From: Desulfobacteraceae bacterium
GTDB lineage: Bacteria > Desulfobacterota > Desulfobacteria > Desulfobacterales > Desulfococcaceae
Direction: 5' to 3'
Assembly: GCA_011390755.1 (NCBI GenBank)
Contig: JAABRU010000008.1
Span: forward strand, 1 to 64,000
Length of the DNA: 64,000 nt
In this document: positions 1 through 8,903 of the stretch, one piece after another
How positions within the stretch are numbered: position 1 is the stretch's first letter
Layout of the letters: each line of letters begins with the position of its first letter
Program-made: the position numbers and the translations under genes
Notes under the pieces: generated by a model
Databases searched by the model: none
What the model saw: the letters and a program-made list of their open reading frames with translations, nothing else
Told to the model about the DNA's origin: nothing

Positions 1-240
1 CTCCGCCCCGTAACGCATTTTTCCGGGGCTCCGCCCCGTACACAGTATGAGGCGGAGCCTCACCTCCGGCGTTACGGGGCTCCGCCCCGTAACGCATTTT
101 TCCGGGGCTCCGCCCCGTACACAGTATGAGGCGGAGTCTCACCTCCGGTGTTACGGGGCTCTGCTCCGTAACGAGTCCGGGTTGAAACTTTCATGCTTTG
201 TTGTGAGTCATAGCTCATGGCGGTTTATCAGAAGATGCAT
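1..240. repeat. Intergenic repeat cluster, family H copy 1
   Basis: The first 240 bases hold no convincing gene. They are built from GC-rich palindromic units (CGGGGCTCCGCCCCG, seen several times) and the phrase GAGGCGGAGCCTCACCTCCGG. A stretch containing TTTCATGC, GTGAGTCA and CTCATGGC follows. The same phrases recur at about 6870-7060, 20171-20690 and 31160-31380. The short ORF at 47-418 is made of the repeat and is not a credible gene. Confidence 0.75.
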
Positions 241-275
241 TGTATATTCAGCATTAAACCTTAAAACAATTATTT

Positions 276-1982
276 ATGATGAAAGATATGAATTTTTCAC
301 AGGCCAGGACCTATCTGAAAAATATGCCCGTTTCTGTCAGTCGTTTTCAGATTATTTCCCATCTCCGTTCAGCAGCAGATCTGCAGGGCACGGAATCATT
401 CCAGCGAAAAGCTGCTGAAGAACTGCTGGAAGAAACCCGACCCGAAAATGCGGTTCCGGAAGTATACCGGGAATACCGCCCCATTGTCAGAGACGGCATC
501 CGTTTTCTCTTTTCCCGCCTGTCACCGGAACGGCTTTTTGCTATTATTGCAAATCAGCTTCTCATGAAAACCGGAAGCAGTACGCAGGAACGTCTGATCA
601 CACTGGCAAAAGAAATTCCCACCCTGCATAAACTGGGGCAAATCATTGCCCGCAACCGGAATACCGATCCCCAATGCAGAAAATGGCTGATTCAGCTGGA
701 AAACGGTCTGTATGGAACAGATGCTGCCGCTCTCCGGAAAGAAATCCGGAAAGAAATGGATAATTATCTGCATCCATATGAGATCAGAACAGATGCGGAA
801 ATTCTTTCGGAAGCCAGTGTCGGAAGTGTGATGGGGTTTGGGTGGACTGCCCCCCATACGGGGACAGCATCACGGGGTGTATTTAAAATCATCCGTCCGG
901 GGGTGCGGGAACATCTGACGGAAGAATTCCGTATTCTGGATGATTTGGCCCGATTTTTTCACCGGAACCGGGAAAAATATTCCCTGAAAAATTTCAAATT
1001 CATCGAAACATTTGCCGATATCCGGGATGCCCTGCAGGAAGAAATCAATCTGCGGGGGGAGCAGGAACATCTGCGCGAGGCCGCAGACTTTTACAAAAAA
1101 AACAAAAATGTACGGATTCCCCGTCTGCTGCCTTTTTCCACAGAAAATATAACGGTCATGGAATTTATGGAGGGGGAAAAAATCACGGATATCCCCATGC
1201 CGCCGCCTGTGCGCAGACAATGTGCCCGGATTCTTTTTGAAACCCTTATCTGGCAGCCGCTTTTTTCCCCGGAAGAAGCTCCTCTCTTTCACGGAGATCC
1301 CCATGCCGGAAATATTTACGGATGCAGGGATGCAAAGGGAAATCCCTCTGTGGTGCTGCTGGACTGGAGTCTGTGCGGCAGACTTTCCAAATCCCGACGA
1401 TTGAAAATGGTACGGCTTATCATCGGTATTCTGATGGAAAATGAGGATATAATTTTCCAGGCCCTTATACAGCTTTCCCGGGAAGCAGGGGAATTCCGGC
1501 AGGAGAGCCGGGTAAAAGGCATTGTCCGGGATATTCTGCGCAGCAGGGAATACGCCGATTGCCGTTTTATGGAAAAAGCCTTTTATTTTATTGACAGAGC
1601 AGCCATCCGGGGTATCCGTTTCCCCAAAAATCTGCTGCTTTTCCGCAAAAGTTTTTTTACCATAGACGGCGTTCTCCGCAGCGTTGATCCGGATTTCAGC
1701 ATGGATGCCTGCGTATTCCGTCTGATGGAAAACATGATGCTGGAAGAACTGCCCGGCAGATGGATGGGCATAATGATGCCGAGGGTGGATCGTGCTGAAA
1801 ATTACCGGAGTCTGTTATCCAACAAAGATTTGCAATTATTTGCCTTTCAGTTTCTCATGGAATACATGCGCAGGGGAATGGGCAGTTTTTCCGGACTGAC
1901 GGGGGCATATTTCTTTCCGGCAGTGACGGGAATTCTGCCTGGTAATATCAATACCGTTTCCTTAGGGAATTCGGCAAAATAA
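276..1982 (+). CDS. ABC1/AarF/UbiB family atypical kinase-like protein
   Basis: This is a 568-residue UbiB/ABC1 (AarF) family protein. The family are atypical protein-kinase-like ATPases linked to quinone biosynthesis or lipid metabolism. Visible family marks are KLGQ at about residues 119-122 (the KxGQ motif), VFKIIRPG at 202-209 with a candidate ATP-binding lysine, the catalytic-loop-like HGDPHAGN at 339-346, and LDW at 362-364 where kinases have DFG. The usual alanine-rich nucleotide loop reads EASVGSVMGFGW, so it is divergent. The C-terminus has only weakly hydrophobic segments. The start is uncertain: ATG codons at 276, 279 and 288 lie close together with no strong ribosome site. It stands alone between repeats and no quinone gene is adjacent. 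The family call is firm; the substrate is unknown. Confidence 0.85.
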   Translation: MMKDMNFSQARTYLKNMPVSVSRFQIISHLRSAADLQGTESFQRKAAEELLEETRPENAVPEVYREYRPIVRDGIRFLFSRLSPERLFAIIANQLLMKTGSSTQERLITLAKEIPTLHKLGQIIARNRNTDPQCRKWLIQLENGLYGTDAAALRKEIRKEMDNYLHPYEIRTDAEILSEASVGSVMGFGWTAPHTGTASRGVFKIIRPGVREHLTEEFRILDDLARFFHRNREKYSLKNFKFIETFADIRDALQEEINLRGEQEHLREAADFYKKNKNVRIPRLLPFSTENITVMEFMEGEKITDIPMPPPVRRQCARILFETLIWQPLFSPEEAPLFHGDPHAGNIYGCRDAKGNPSVVLLDWSLCGRLSKSRRLKMVRLIIGILMENEDIIFQALIQLSREAGEFRQESRVKGIVRDILRSREYADCRFMEKAFYFIDRAAIRGIRFPKNLLLFRKSFFTIDGVLRSVDPDFSMDACVFRLMENMMLEELPGRWMGIMMPRVDRAENYRSLLSNKDLQLFAFQFLMEYMRRGMGSFSGLTGAYFFPAVTGILPGNINTVSLGNSAK

Positions 1983-2086
1983 TCTGGTCAAAGCAGGTCG
2001 GGCCCGCGTACTTCGGCTTCGCTCAGTAACCGCAGCGTAACCCGGCATTCATAAGGTTCCCCTCTTTCAGGGGACAATGCTACTGA

Positions 2087-2228
2087 CTTAGGCGATTTCC
2101 AAATAGAATGTAGCGCTTCCGCAGGAGTCTTAAACGGAAAGTCTGTAACCGGACTGCCGTCTGCCAGACACTGCCGGACTTTCAGTCCGGCACTCCTCCG
2201 GTACATTTTTTTCAGGAAATCACCTTAG
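2087..2228. repeat. MITE-like element, family D copy 1
   Basis: An approximately 142-bp non-coding element is bounded by imperfect terminal inverted repeats, CTTAGGCGATTTCC on the left and GGAAATCACCTTAG on the right. Inside is the palindromic phrase GGACTTTCAGTCCGGCACTCC. A closely similar element lies at 33298-33440. An inverted copy is at 40758-40960 and a fragment at about 57094-57140. No ORF spans it, so mobility would need a transposase supplied in trans. Confidence 0.75.
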
Positions 2229-2320
2229 AGCCTATCCGGAAACCTCTGAAACCGATTTTTGAAACCGGTGAAAACAGAGGTTCAGAAAATAACCGGAAGA
2301 CAGGTTTTCGGATCGGCTCT
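2228..2320. repeat. MITE-like element, family G copy 1
   Basis: A 93-bp element runs from GAGCCTATCCGGAAACCT to AGGTTTTCGGATCGGCTC, which are near-perfect inverted repeats. It directly abuts the family D element on its left. A second copy with the same core (GGAAGACAGGTTTTCGGA) sits just after the fadD stop codon at 40651-40735. It contains no gene. Confidence 0.7.
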
Positions 2321-2495
2321 TAAGGTGCAGGGGTGTATTGCATACGCCTTTCTGCCGGTGGCCGGGGCCTATGCAATACGCCTTTCTGCCGGTGGCCGGG
2401 GCCTATGCAATACGCCCCTAGGGAAAAATATTCCTTAGGTCAGCAGCATTGCCCGCGGGGGGAGGGGAATTTTGGATCAGGGGATTTGACCCACT
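2321..2495. repeat. Family A repeat, expanded and left-truncated copy
   Basis: This stretch contains the family A core (ATTGCATACGCC and its inverted form ATGCAATACGCC). A roughly 35-bp unit, CTTTCTGCCGGTGGCCGGGG plus flanks, is tandemly duplicated. It ends with the family A right terminus GGATTTGACCCACTGCC. The matching left terminus GTGGGTCAAATC is missing, and a family G element occupies that position. It completes the gene-free interval 1983-2515. Confidence 0.65.
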
Positions 2496-2515
2496 GCCAA
2501 TATTTTTTAATGCCA

Positions 2516-3676
2516 TCAGGCTGTTGCCTGCACAAAACGGATCACATCCTGCATTTCTTCGGGTGTCTGGGAATTGATGATATAGGCATAATTACCGCAT
2601 GAAGCGCAGAAACCCGCTTCAACAGGCCCGTGAAATACAATCAGATAACCGTATTTCTGCATAATATCCCGATGGGAATACATATAATTTTTGCTGAGTT
2701 TCCGGCCGATATAACCGCAGTGATAGGGCCGGGAGCAGGAAAAGGGAAAATGATTGTGCAGCAGAATTTCGGCCCAGCCGCGGTACACATCTATATTATT
2801 CGCATAATTGAACATATCTGTGGTAAATCCGCCGGGAGGCCCTGTATTCACTTCCAGCCCCACAATTTTATTTTCCGGGGTCCGGAAAAATTCAATATGG
2901 AAAAACTGTTCCCGGATATCAAATGCCCTGACAGTACTCCGACCGGCTTTTTCCAGATCTTCAGGAATTTCCCGCAGGGAATAATATGAAAAATCTTTGT
3001 TTTCTTTCAGGGTTTCCATAATGCCCTGGCTGTAAACATGAACTGTGTGAAAAACAATGCCGCCTTCCCGGTCCGTGAGACCGTCAAAAGAACAAAGCTG
3101 CCCTTGCGTACAGGCCTCCATATAATACCGCATAGAAGGCATAACCCGCAGAAATTTTTCCATTTCCGGATCAGTGTTAAAACGGAAGGTGGCGGCAGCG
3201 CCGGGTCCCCGATCCGGTTTGAAAATCACAGGATAACCTGTATCCCGTACAAAATTTTTTGCAGATTCAGCGTTTTTCAGCACTTTGCCTTTGGCAACCG
3301 CAACCCCCGCTTTCTGAAAAAGTTTTTTCATTTCGGATTTCCGGTTAAAACGCGCCAATCGGTGTATTTTAATTCCGGGAATATTAAAATCCGTCCGGAG
3401 GCGGGCTTCGCTTTCCGACAGGTATTCATTATGGGAGGTCACCCTGTCCAGACGGCCATAGGCATGGATAAAATAACCGCAGGTTCGCAGTAACTGTTCA
3501 TAATCCGCCATATTTTCCACCCGGTAATATTCTGTCAGGGCTTCTTTGAGTTCCTGCCGAAAATTATCATAATGCATCTCCCCGATTCCCAGTACATTTC
3601 CTCCGGCCTGATACAGCCGAAGGCAGAAAAGATAGTAAGCCGGATGGGAATCAGGAGATAAATACACGATATTCAT
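2516..3676 (-). CDS. ATP-grasp domain protein
   Basis: A 386-residue protein with an ATP-grasp layout like the carbamoyl-phosphate synthase and D-Ala-D-Ala ligase superfamily. The N-terminus MNIVYLSPDSHPAYY starts a pre-ATP-grasp Rossmann-like region. The central part has VAKGKVL, YPVIFKPDRGPGAAATF (glycine-rich nucleotide loop) and IEFFRTPENKIVGLEVNTGPPGGFT, which resembles the metal-binding E-x-N end of the fold. Such enzymes join a carboxylate, activated as acyl phosphate, to an amine or thiol. A well-placed AAGGA precedes the ATG at 3676. It is a single gene with repeats downstream and a divergent neighbour upstream. The superfamily call is good; the substrate cannot be read from context. 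Confidence 0.8.
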   Translation of the reverse strand: MNIVYLSPDSHPAYYLFCLRLYQAGGNVLGIGEMHYDNFRQELKEALTEYYRVENMADYEQLLRTCGYFIHAYGRLDRVTSHNEYLSESEARLRTDFNIPGIKIHRLARFNRKSEMKKLFQKAGVAVAKGKVLKNAESAKNFVRDTGYPVIFKPDRGPGAAATFRFNTDPEMEKFLRVMPSMRYYMEACTQGQLCSFDGLTDREGGIVFHTVHVYSQGIMETLKENKDFSYYSLREIPEDLEKAGRSTVRAFDIREQFFHIEFFRTPENKIVGLEVNTGPPGGFTTDMFNYANNIDVYRGWAEILLHNHFPFSCSRPYHCGYIGRKLSKNYMYSHRDIMQKYGYLIVFHGPVEAGFCASCGNYAYIINSQTPEEMQDVIRFVQATA

Positions 3677-3838
3677 GATGAATTCCTTTCAAAAACTATA
3701 AATCTTGTCATGTTTCCCTGTTCATGTTAATTATCACAAAAATTTGTTTTCTTCCATCAAAGACTTGAAAAGTGGAGAGCGGAAGGAAAATGCACGGCAG
3801 GATTGCCGGAAGAAACCTAATGTAAGAAAAGGATATTT

Positions 3839-4906
3839 ATGATGAAAAATGTATTTCAGCCCGGAGGATGCCCGACCCTGATCGGCAGTCTGCCCCTGGG
3901 CGATCACCAGAAGGCGGCCGCCATGGTGCAGCAGTATGTGCCGGAACTTCCCGTATGGATTCAACTGCCCATTTATCCGGAAGAAGGAATGATCTTTCAG
4001 TATATGCCCGGACTTCCGGGACTGACCGTAAACGAGGAACGCTCGTATCTGCATACCTCCCATGAAAATTTTTCAGATAATCTGCTGTCTTTTTACGATG
4101 AATATATGGCTGTGATTCAGGGAGAAAAAGATATAAACGAATCCCGCTTTGTGCTGAAAGCAGATACCGCCAGGGGGTTTTTTGCTCTGCTGGAAAAACT
4201 TGCGGAAAGCAGTCACCGCCCCCTTGCCCTGAAAGGTCAGGTTACCGGCCCTCTGACATTTGCCACTGCCGTAAAAGACCAGGCAGGCCGTTCGGTTTTT
4301 TATGATGAGCAGATTCGGGATGCAGCGGTAAAACTTTTGGCACTGAAAGCCGTATGGCAGGTAAAGCAGCTTTCTGTTTTCGGAGTTCCGGTCATTATTT
4401 TCCTGGATGAACCCGCACTGGCGGGCTTCGGTTCATCGGAATTTATCAGCATTTCAAGGGAGGATGTGAAAAATGCAATCAATGAAGTTATTGAAAGCGT
4501 TCATTCCGAAGGCGGTCTGGCGGGGGTGCATGTCTGTGCCAATACCGAATGGGATTTGCTCACGGATACGGATGTGGATATTATCAACTTTGATGCCTAT
4601 TCCTATTTTGACCGTTTTATCCTCTATGCCGATGCCATCCGGGCCTTTCTGAAAAAGGGAAATATCATTGCCTGGGGCATTGTACCCACCGGTAATCCGG
4701 CAGATATTGAAAAAGAAAGCCCCGAATCTCTGGCGGCCAAATGGGAAGAACAGATGCAGCAGCTGACGGCGCTGGGATTTGACCGGGCGGAGATTCTGAA
4801 GCAGTCTCTGATTACACCGAGCTGCGGAGCGGGTTCTCTCAGTCCCGAACTTGCCGAGAGGGTGCTGTTTCTTACAAAGGAAGTATCCGCGATTATCAGA
4901 AAATAA
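3839..4906 (+). CDS. MetE-like (cobalamin-independent methionine synthase C-terminal type) zinc protein
   Basis: A 355-residue protein of the UROD/MetE-like superfamily. It corresponds to the C-terminal barrel of MetE only, so it is far shorter than full MetE (about 750 residues). Candidate zinc ligands are HVC at residues 231-233, an Asp/Glu pair in FLDEPALAGFG near 190, and the cysteine in ITPSCGAGSL near 329. These match the His-x-Cys, Glu and Cys pattern of thiol-activating methyltransferases. The N-terminal TLIGSLP resembles the start of archaeal MetE-like proteins. The start is the ATG at 3839 or the one at 3842, after AAGGAT. Probable role: methyl transfer to a thiol, possibly in a corrinoid-dependent route. 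The acceptor and donor are unknown. Confidence 0.8.
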   Translation: MMKNVFQPGGCPTLIGSLPLGDHQKAAAMVQQYVPELPVWIQLPIYPEEGMIFQYMPGLPGLTVNEERSYLHTSHENFSDNLLSFYDEYMAVIQGEKDINESRFVLKADTARGFFALLEKLAESSHRPLALKGQVTGPLTFATAVKDQAGRSVFYDEQIRDAAVKLLALKAVWQVKQLSVFGVPVIIFLDEPALAGFGSSEFISISREDVKNAINEVIESVHSEGGLAGVHVCANTEWDLLTDTDVDIINFDAYSYFDRFILYADAIRAFLKKGNIIAWGIVPTGNPADIEKESPESLAAKWEEQMQQLTALGFDRAEILKQSLITPSCGAGSLSPELAERVLFLTKEVSAIIRK

Positions 4907-5008
4907 CAGACAAAACTCCGGACATGAACTCTTATTCGGGCAGACAATCCGCATTTCTGCCGCATACAGCTCATTTCCGGAGATGAAGCAGAAAAAGGAA
5001 AAAAATAT

Positions 5009-5854
5009 ATGACAGAAAAGACAGCATTCAGCGGTGCCGGCCGTTATGTTCTGGACGAAGAACTGGCAGCCATTGTCAATATTTCCATGTCCCTGGAAAT
5101 GCCTCTTTTATTAAAAGGGGAACCCGGAACCGGCAAAACCATGCTGGCCCATGCCATTGCCGAAAGTCTGAAAATGCCCCTGATTGTACTGAATGTCAAA
5201 TCCAGCATGAAACTGGTGGATGCCCTGTATCAGTATGATACCCTGACCCGTCTGAATGACAGCCGTTTCGGGGATTCCTCCAGGGATGTCAGTAATATTG
5301 AAGAATATATCAGAATGGGAAAAATCGGGCAGGCATTTGTTTCGGATATCAGGACGGTTCTGCTCATTGATGAAATAGATAAGGCCGATACCGATTTTCA
5401 GGATGATATGCTGGATGTACTGGATCAGATGGAGTTTGATATTATTGAAACGGATAAAAGTATCCGCGCCAGGCACCGGCCGGTGATCATCATTACCTCC
5501 AATGCCAAAAAAGATCTCTCCGATCCTTTTCTGGGGCGCTGCAATTTTCACCACATTGCATTTCCGGATCCCAAGATGATGCGGAAAATTATCCATGTGC
5601 ATTTTCCGACCCTGGATGAGGATCTGCTGGAAAGCGCGGTGCAAAGTTTTTATATCCTGCGGGATTTGGATGCAGTCGAGAAGAAACCGGCGACGCGGGA
5701 ACTCATCAACTGGCTCCGTGCCCTGAATGCCGATCCGGATTTCAGTCCCAAAAAACTCCGCAAAGGTGAAATTCCCTTTCTGGGGGTTTTATTCAAAAAA
5801 AGCGGTGATTATCAGCGGGCCGCCGGATTTTTGAACCGGCGGAAGCGATTCTGA
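5009..5854 (+). CDS. MoxR-type AAA+ ATPase
   Basis: A 281-residue AAA+ ATPase of the MoxR branch. It has Walker A GEPGTGKT (about 37-44), Walker B LLIDEID (about 118-124), an arginine-containing GRCNFHHIAFPDP segment, and a sensor-like ITSNAKKDLSDPFLGRC. MoxR ATPases act as chaperones that help insert metal centres or assemble complexes, usually with a von Willebrand A partner. No VWA gene follows here. The next gene is convergent on the other strand. AAGGAAA precedes the ATG at 5009. The family is firm; the client is unknown. Confidence 0.88.
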   Translation: MTEKTAFSGAGRYVLDEELAAIVNISMSLEMPLLLKGEPGTGKTMLAHAIAESLKMPLIVLNVKSSMKLVDALYQYDTLTRLNDSRFGDSSRDVSNIEEYIRMGKIGQAFVSDIRTVLLIDEIDKADTDFQDDMLDVLDQMEFDIIETDKSIRARHRPVIIITSNAKKDLSDPFLGRCNFHHIAFPDPKMMRKIIHVHFPTLDEDLLESAVQSFYILRDLDAVEKKPATRELINWLRALNADPDFSPKKLRKGEIPFLGVLFKKSGDYQRAAGFLNRRKRF

Positions 5855-6071
5855 TGCCGACAGGGAATATGTGCCGGAATCTCTGAAAAACAGAAATATA
5901 CTGATCCGGTTTTGGTTTTTCCAAAAACGGAGTCAAAATCTAATAAGCTGTCCGCCGGACAGTTGCGCTTGACACTTGCAGCAAATTTCGTGCCCGGAAA
6001 AACCTAAATTGAATCAGTATACAGCACCGGATGCGGGAAAAAGGAATTCCGACTGTTCCAAATCCGCATGG

Positions 6072-6740
6072 TCAGCGGGAAAGCATGGCCCGCATCATAT
6101 CTCCTGCATTTTCAGCATGGTCTGCAATAGATCCCAGAATTTCGCTCAGACGGATCAGGTGAAATACCGTCACCGGGTCCTTTTCCATCTGGAAAATTTT
6201 CCGTTTGACCGCATCCTCGACTTTATCGGCCGCATCCTCCTGTTCCCGGAGATTCCGGATAATATCCTTGACAGCAACCCGGTGTTTATCCGAATAATTT
6301 TTAAAATAGGTCTGCGCTTCCGTTACCATCCGGCTCAGTTCATCCACCGGATCAATGACCGAATCAATGAGCAGAAAAAAATCTTTATGATATTTTTCCG
6401 GAATGCCGGGCTCCTCCCGGTAGGAAATCCAGTCCAGGGCATCTTCCAGGGCATCCAGCACACTGTCCTGTTCTCTCAGATAACGGAAGAGCTGGAATTT
6501 ATCCACCGGCATCAGGGTTCCGACAGGAAGATGCCCACGGATACGGCGTTTGACGGCATCCGCCTCACTTTCCATGCGGATAACTTCTGCCCGCAGGTTT
6601 TCAAATGATTGGCAGTTATGCACCATATGGCATTCAATGGCATGTTGAAATACCCAGGCGCATTCTTTTACTTTTTCCGCATGTTCCTGTAAACCGTTAA
6701 AGGGAGAAGTTACAAATAATGACAAAAGCGGAATTCGCAT
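6072..6740 (-). CDS. DUF47 (PhoU-like) phosphate transport accessory protein
   Basis: An all-helical DUF47 family protein of about 222 residues, related to PhoU, usually encoded beside Pit-type phosphate transporters and thought to modulate them. I place the start at the second Met of the track ORF (MRIPLLSLF, 6740) because GGAGG lies 7 bases upstream there. Typical features are the repeated acidic-helical stretch with ESEADAVKRRIRGHLP and SVLDALEDALDWI. It lies downstream of pit on the same strand. About 300 bases of repeat DNA now separate the two genes, so cotranscription may be weakened. Confidence 0.9.
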   Translation of the reverse strand: MRIPLLSLFVTSPFNGLQEHAEKVKECAWVFQHAIECHMVHNCQSFENLRAEVIRMESEADAVKRRIRGHLPVGTLMPVDKFQLFRYLREQDSVLDALEDALDWISYREEPGIPEKYHKDFFLLIDSVIDPVDELSRMVTEAQTYFKNYSDKHRVAVKDIIRNLREQEDAADKVEDAVKRKIFQMEKDPVTVFHLIRLSEILGSIADHAENAGDMMRAMLSR

Positions 6741-6869
6741 CTGATACCTCCGTATTATCACTCGGCATGGTAAATGCCGTATTTCTTATAATCCAACACA
6801 GGTTGCCAACTATAAACCTGAGCAGCTGATTTTTCGTTCCGCCAACTTTCGGGTATACTGTATAAATAT

Positions 6870-7060
6870 GAAAGTCCCCTGCAGAGACACACGGTGTGCG
6901 TCTCTGCGGTGTATTCTCATGCTTCGCTGTGGGGCAGGGCTCATGGCCGTTTATATGAAAGTGTCTGCGAAAAACCGGCCTCCGCCTTAATTTTCGCACT
7001 CCGCGCATCTTTCATGCTTCGCTGTGAGTCAGGGCTCATGGCAGTTTATATGACAAGCTG
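6870..7060. repeat. Family H repeat, copy 2, between pit and its DUF47 partner
   Basis: This stretch carries two units of the family H phrase: CATGCTTCGCTGTG, GGCTCATGGC and GTTTATATGA. Between them lies GCGAAAAACCGGCCTCCGCC with TTTTCGCACTCCGCGCA. Before it is a short inverted stretch, AGAGACACACGGTGTGCGTCTCT. The pit stop codon lies inside the right edge of the repeat, so the element touches the 3' end of pit. Confidence 0.7.
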
Positions 7061-8272
7061 TAATATTTTAAAAATAATCATGCTGGTCAATGCCGCGGCC
7101 GGAACGGTCAGCACCCAGTACAGCACAATCTGCAGTACGATTTTGAAATTAACGGCTTCCAGGCCGTGGGCAAGACCCACCCCCATTACACCGCCCACAG
7201 CCGCATGGGTGGTGGAAACCGGCAGACCGAGTTTTGATGCAATCAGCACGGTGGTGGCAGCCGCAAAATCCACTGAAAATCCGCGGGTATTGGTCAGTGT
7301 GGTAATTTTGGTACCCAGTGTTTCCATTACCCGGTGTCCGGCCATGGCAATGCCGCAGGCAATGCCGACACCGCCGAAAAGAAGGAGAAAGAGGGGAACC
7401 GGAACCTGGGCCTCCACACTTCCGGTTTTCACCAGAAAGTAAATAACTGCCAAAGGGCCGATAGCATTGGCCACATCATTGGCTCCCTGGGCAAGGGCAA
7501 CATAGCAGGAAGTGCCGATCTGTATGCGTCTGAAAATTTCCTCCACGCCGTTTTCCTGTTTTTTTTTAATATAATACTTTATTATCATAGAAAAAAACAT
7601 CCCCAGCAGCGCGGCGGTCAGCAATGCCGCAGCCAGTGCGCTTTGAACACTGATGGAAAGTTCTTTGCCCAGAGGTGTTTTAAACAGAAAGGATAAAACA
7701 ACAACAAAAACAGACAGCCCGATAAAAAAAGGCGAAAGTTTCATTGCCCGGCCAAAAGCATCCCGTTTTGCAAGGATGAATTTTACAATTATTTTGAACA
7801 TGAAAAAGGCAATGATAAGACTGAAAAAGGGGGAAATGATCCAGCTCATCACCACAGCCCCCAGTTTTCCCCAGTTAATGACCGAAAAACCGCCGGCCAT
7901 AATACCGAAACCGATCATGGCCCCCACAATGGAATGGGTTGTGGATACGGGCAGGGATTTCCAGGTTGCAAAGGAAACCCACAGGGCAGAGGCCAGCAGC
8001 GCGGCCAATGCACCGAGCAGTGTCAGGTGGGGATCGCTGAGGATATGGGTGGAAACAATCCCTTTCCGGATGGTGTTGGTAACATGGGAGCCGATAAAGG
8101 TGGCCCCCAGTACATTGAGAATGCCTGCAATAAATATGGCCTGACGCACGGTAATGGCCTTGGCCCCGACAGCAGAAGCCATGGAGTTGGCCACATCATT
8201 GGCCCCGATATTCCAGGACATATAAAATCCGAAAATATAGCCGATAATCAGTACAGAGTTGTATTCAAACAT
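7046..8272 (-). CDS. pit: Inorganic phosphate transporter, PiT (PHO4) family
   Basis: A 408-residue polytopic inner-membrane protein. The two family signature repeats are GANDVANSMASAVG near the N-terminus and GANDVANAIGPLA in the second half, each followed by LPVSTTH-type motifs (SLPVSTTHSIVG and GLPVSTTHAAVGG). About ten hydrophobic segments are visible. PiT carriers take up phosphate, usually as a metal-phosphate complex, with a cation gradient. The start MFEYNSVLIIGYIF follows AAAGGAAAATA. The DUF47 gene downstream is its usual partner. Confidence 0.93.
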   Translation of the reverse strand: MFEYNSVLIIGYIFGFYMSWNIGANDVANSMASAVGAKAITVRQAIFIAGILNVLGATFIGSHVTNTIRKGIVSTHILSDPHLTLLGALAALLASALWVSFATWKSLPVSTTHSIVGAMIGFGIMAGGFSVINWGKLGAVVMSWIISPFFSLIIAFFMFKIIVKFILAKRDAFGRAMKLSPFFIGLSVFVVVLSFLFKTPLGKELSISVQSALAAALLTAALLGMFFSMIIKYYIKKKQENGVEEIFRRIQIGTSCYVALAQGANDVANAIGPLAVIYFLVKTGSVEAQVPVPLFLLLFGGVGIACGIAMAGHRVMETLGTKITTLTNTRGFSVDFAAATTVLIASKLGLPVSTTHAAVGGVMGVGLAHGLEAVNFKIVLQIVLYWVLTVPAAALTSMIIFKILQLVI

Positions 8273-8339
8273 TATTTTCCTTTATGCATCCGGTTTCCGA
8301 ATTATATCTTTCGGTGGCGGGCCGAAAAGGCTGATTCTC

Positions 8340-8405
8340 CTGCCGGGGCGTATTGCATACGCCCCGGCAGTCATACATCTGATTCATCAACCCGTTTGAC
8401 CCACT
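8340..8405. repeat. Family A repeat, right-end fragment
   Basis: A hairpin core, GCCGGGGCGTATTGCATACG followed by CCCCGGC, ends in the family A right terminus GTTTGACCCACTGCC. The left terminus is not recognisable. It fills the gap between pit and yraN, where nothing else is seen. Confidence 0.6.
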
Positions 8406-8531
8406 GCCATATCTTTCTTTATCCACGGGGAATAATCCTGCTGTCTGCCGGAATCCGGGGAAGGAGATGCAGAGGCTTCCATCTGTATTTCCAGCACTTT
8501 CCCGCATGGAAAGCCGGATGAAAAAAGCCGT

Positions 8532-8903
8532 TCAGGGGCAGACCAGAGCAAATGCATTTTTCAGAATTTCAATTCTGGGATTTTTTCCTGATGCAATCAG
8601 GGAAACAACATCAAACCTTGCGCTGCAGTGCATCTGACCGCTTGTTTTCATATACCAGAGCGCTGTTTTGGAAATTTTCTGCTGTTTCCGGTAATTGACA
8701 GCATATTTCGGATGTCCGAAACTGCCGGAACGCCGGGCTTTCACCTCGACAAAAACAAGTGTTTCCCCGTCTTTGGCAATAATATCTATTTCCCCTGTTT
8801 TTGTCCGGTAATTCTGCTTCACTATTTCATAGCCATGCTGCCGGAGCAGTTTTGCAGCCGCGTCCTCACTGCTTTGGCCGAATTGCCGCCGGTCATCTGA
8901 CAT
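8532..8903 (-). CDS. yraN: YraN/UPF0102 family endonuclease-like protein
   Basis: A 123-residue UPF0102 (YraN) protein with a Holliday-junction-resolvase-like nuclease fold. Signature segments are RAAKLLRQHGY-like AAAKLLRQHGYEIV, the acidic GEIDIIAKDG, and VFVEVKARRSGSFGHP. GEIDxI and VEVKAR supply the PD-(D/E)XK-like active-site residues. Its ATG at 8903 overlaps the rnhB end by 11 bases, so it is the last gene of the ffh-rpsP-trmD-rplS-rnhB operon. That arrangement is widespread. Its biological role is not established. Confidence 0.93.
   Translation of the reverse strand: MSDDRRQFGQSSEDAAAKLLRQHGYEIVKQNYRTKTGEIDIIAKDGETLVFVEVKARRSGSFGHPKYAVNYRKQQKISKTALWYMKTSGQMHCSARFDVVSLIASGKNPRIEILKNAFALVCP

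Noticed and set aside
47-418. 123-residue ORF at the window start
   Set aside because: Its first half is the family H repeat and it overlaps the UbiB-type gene in another frame.
5940-5965. Terminator after the MoxR gene (CTGTCCGCCGGACAG)
   Set aside because: A short stem with a one-base loop and no T-run; not convincing as a terminator.
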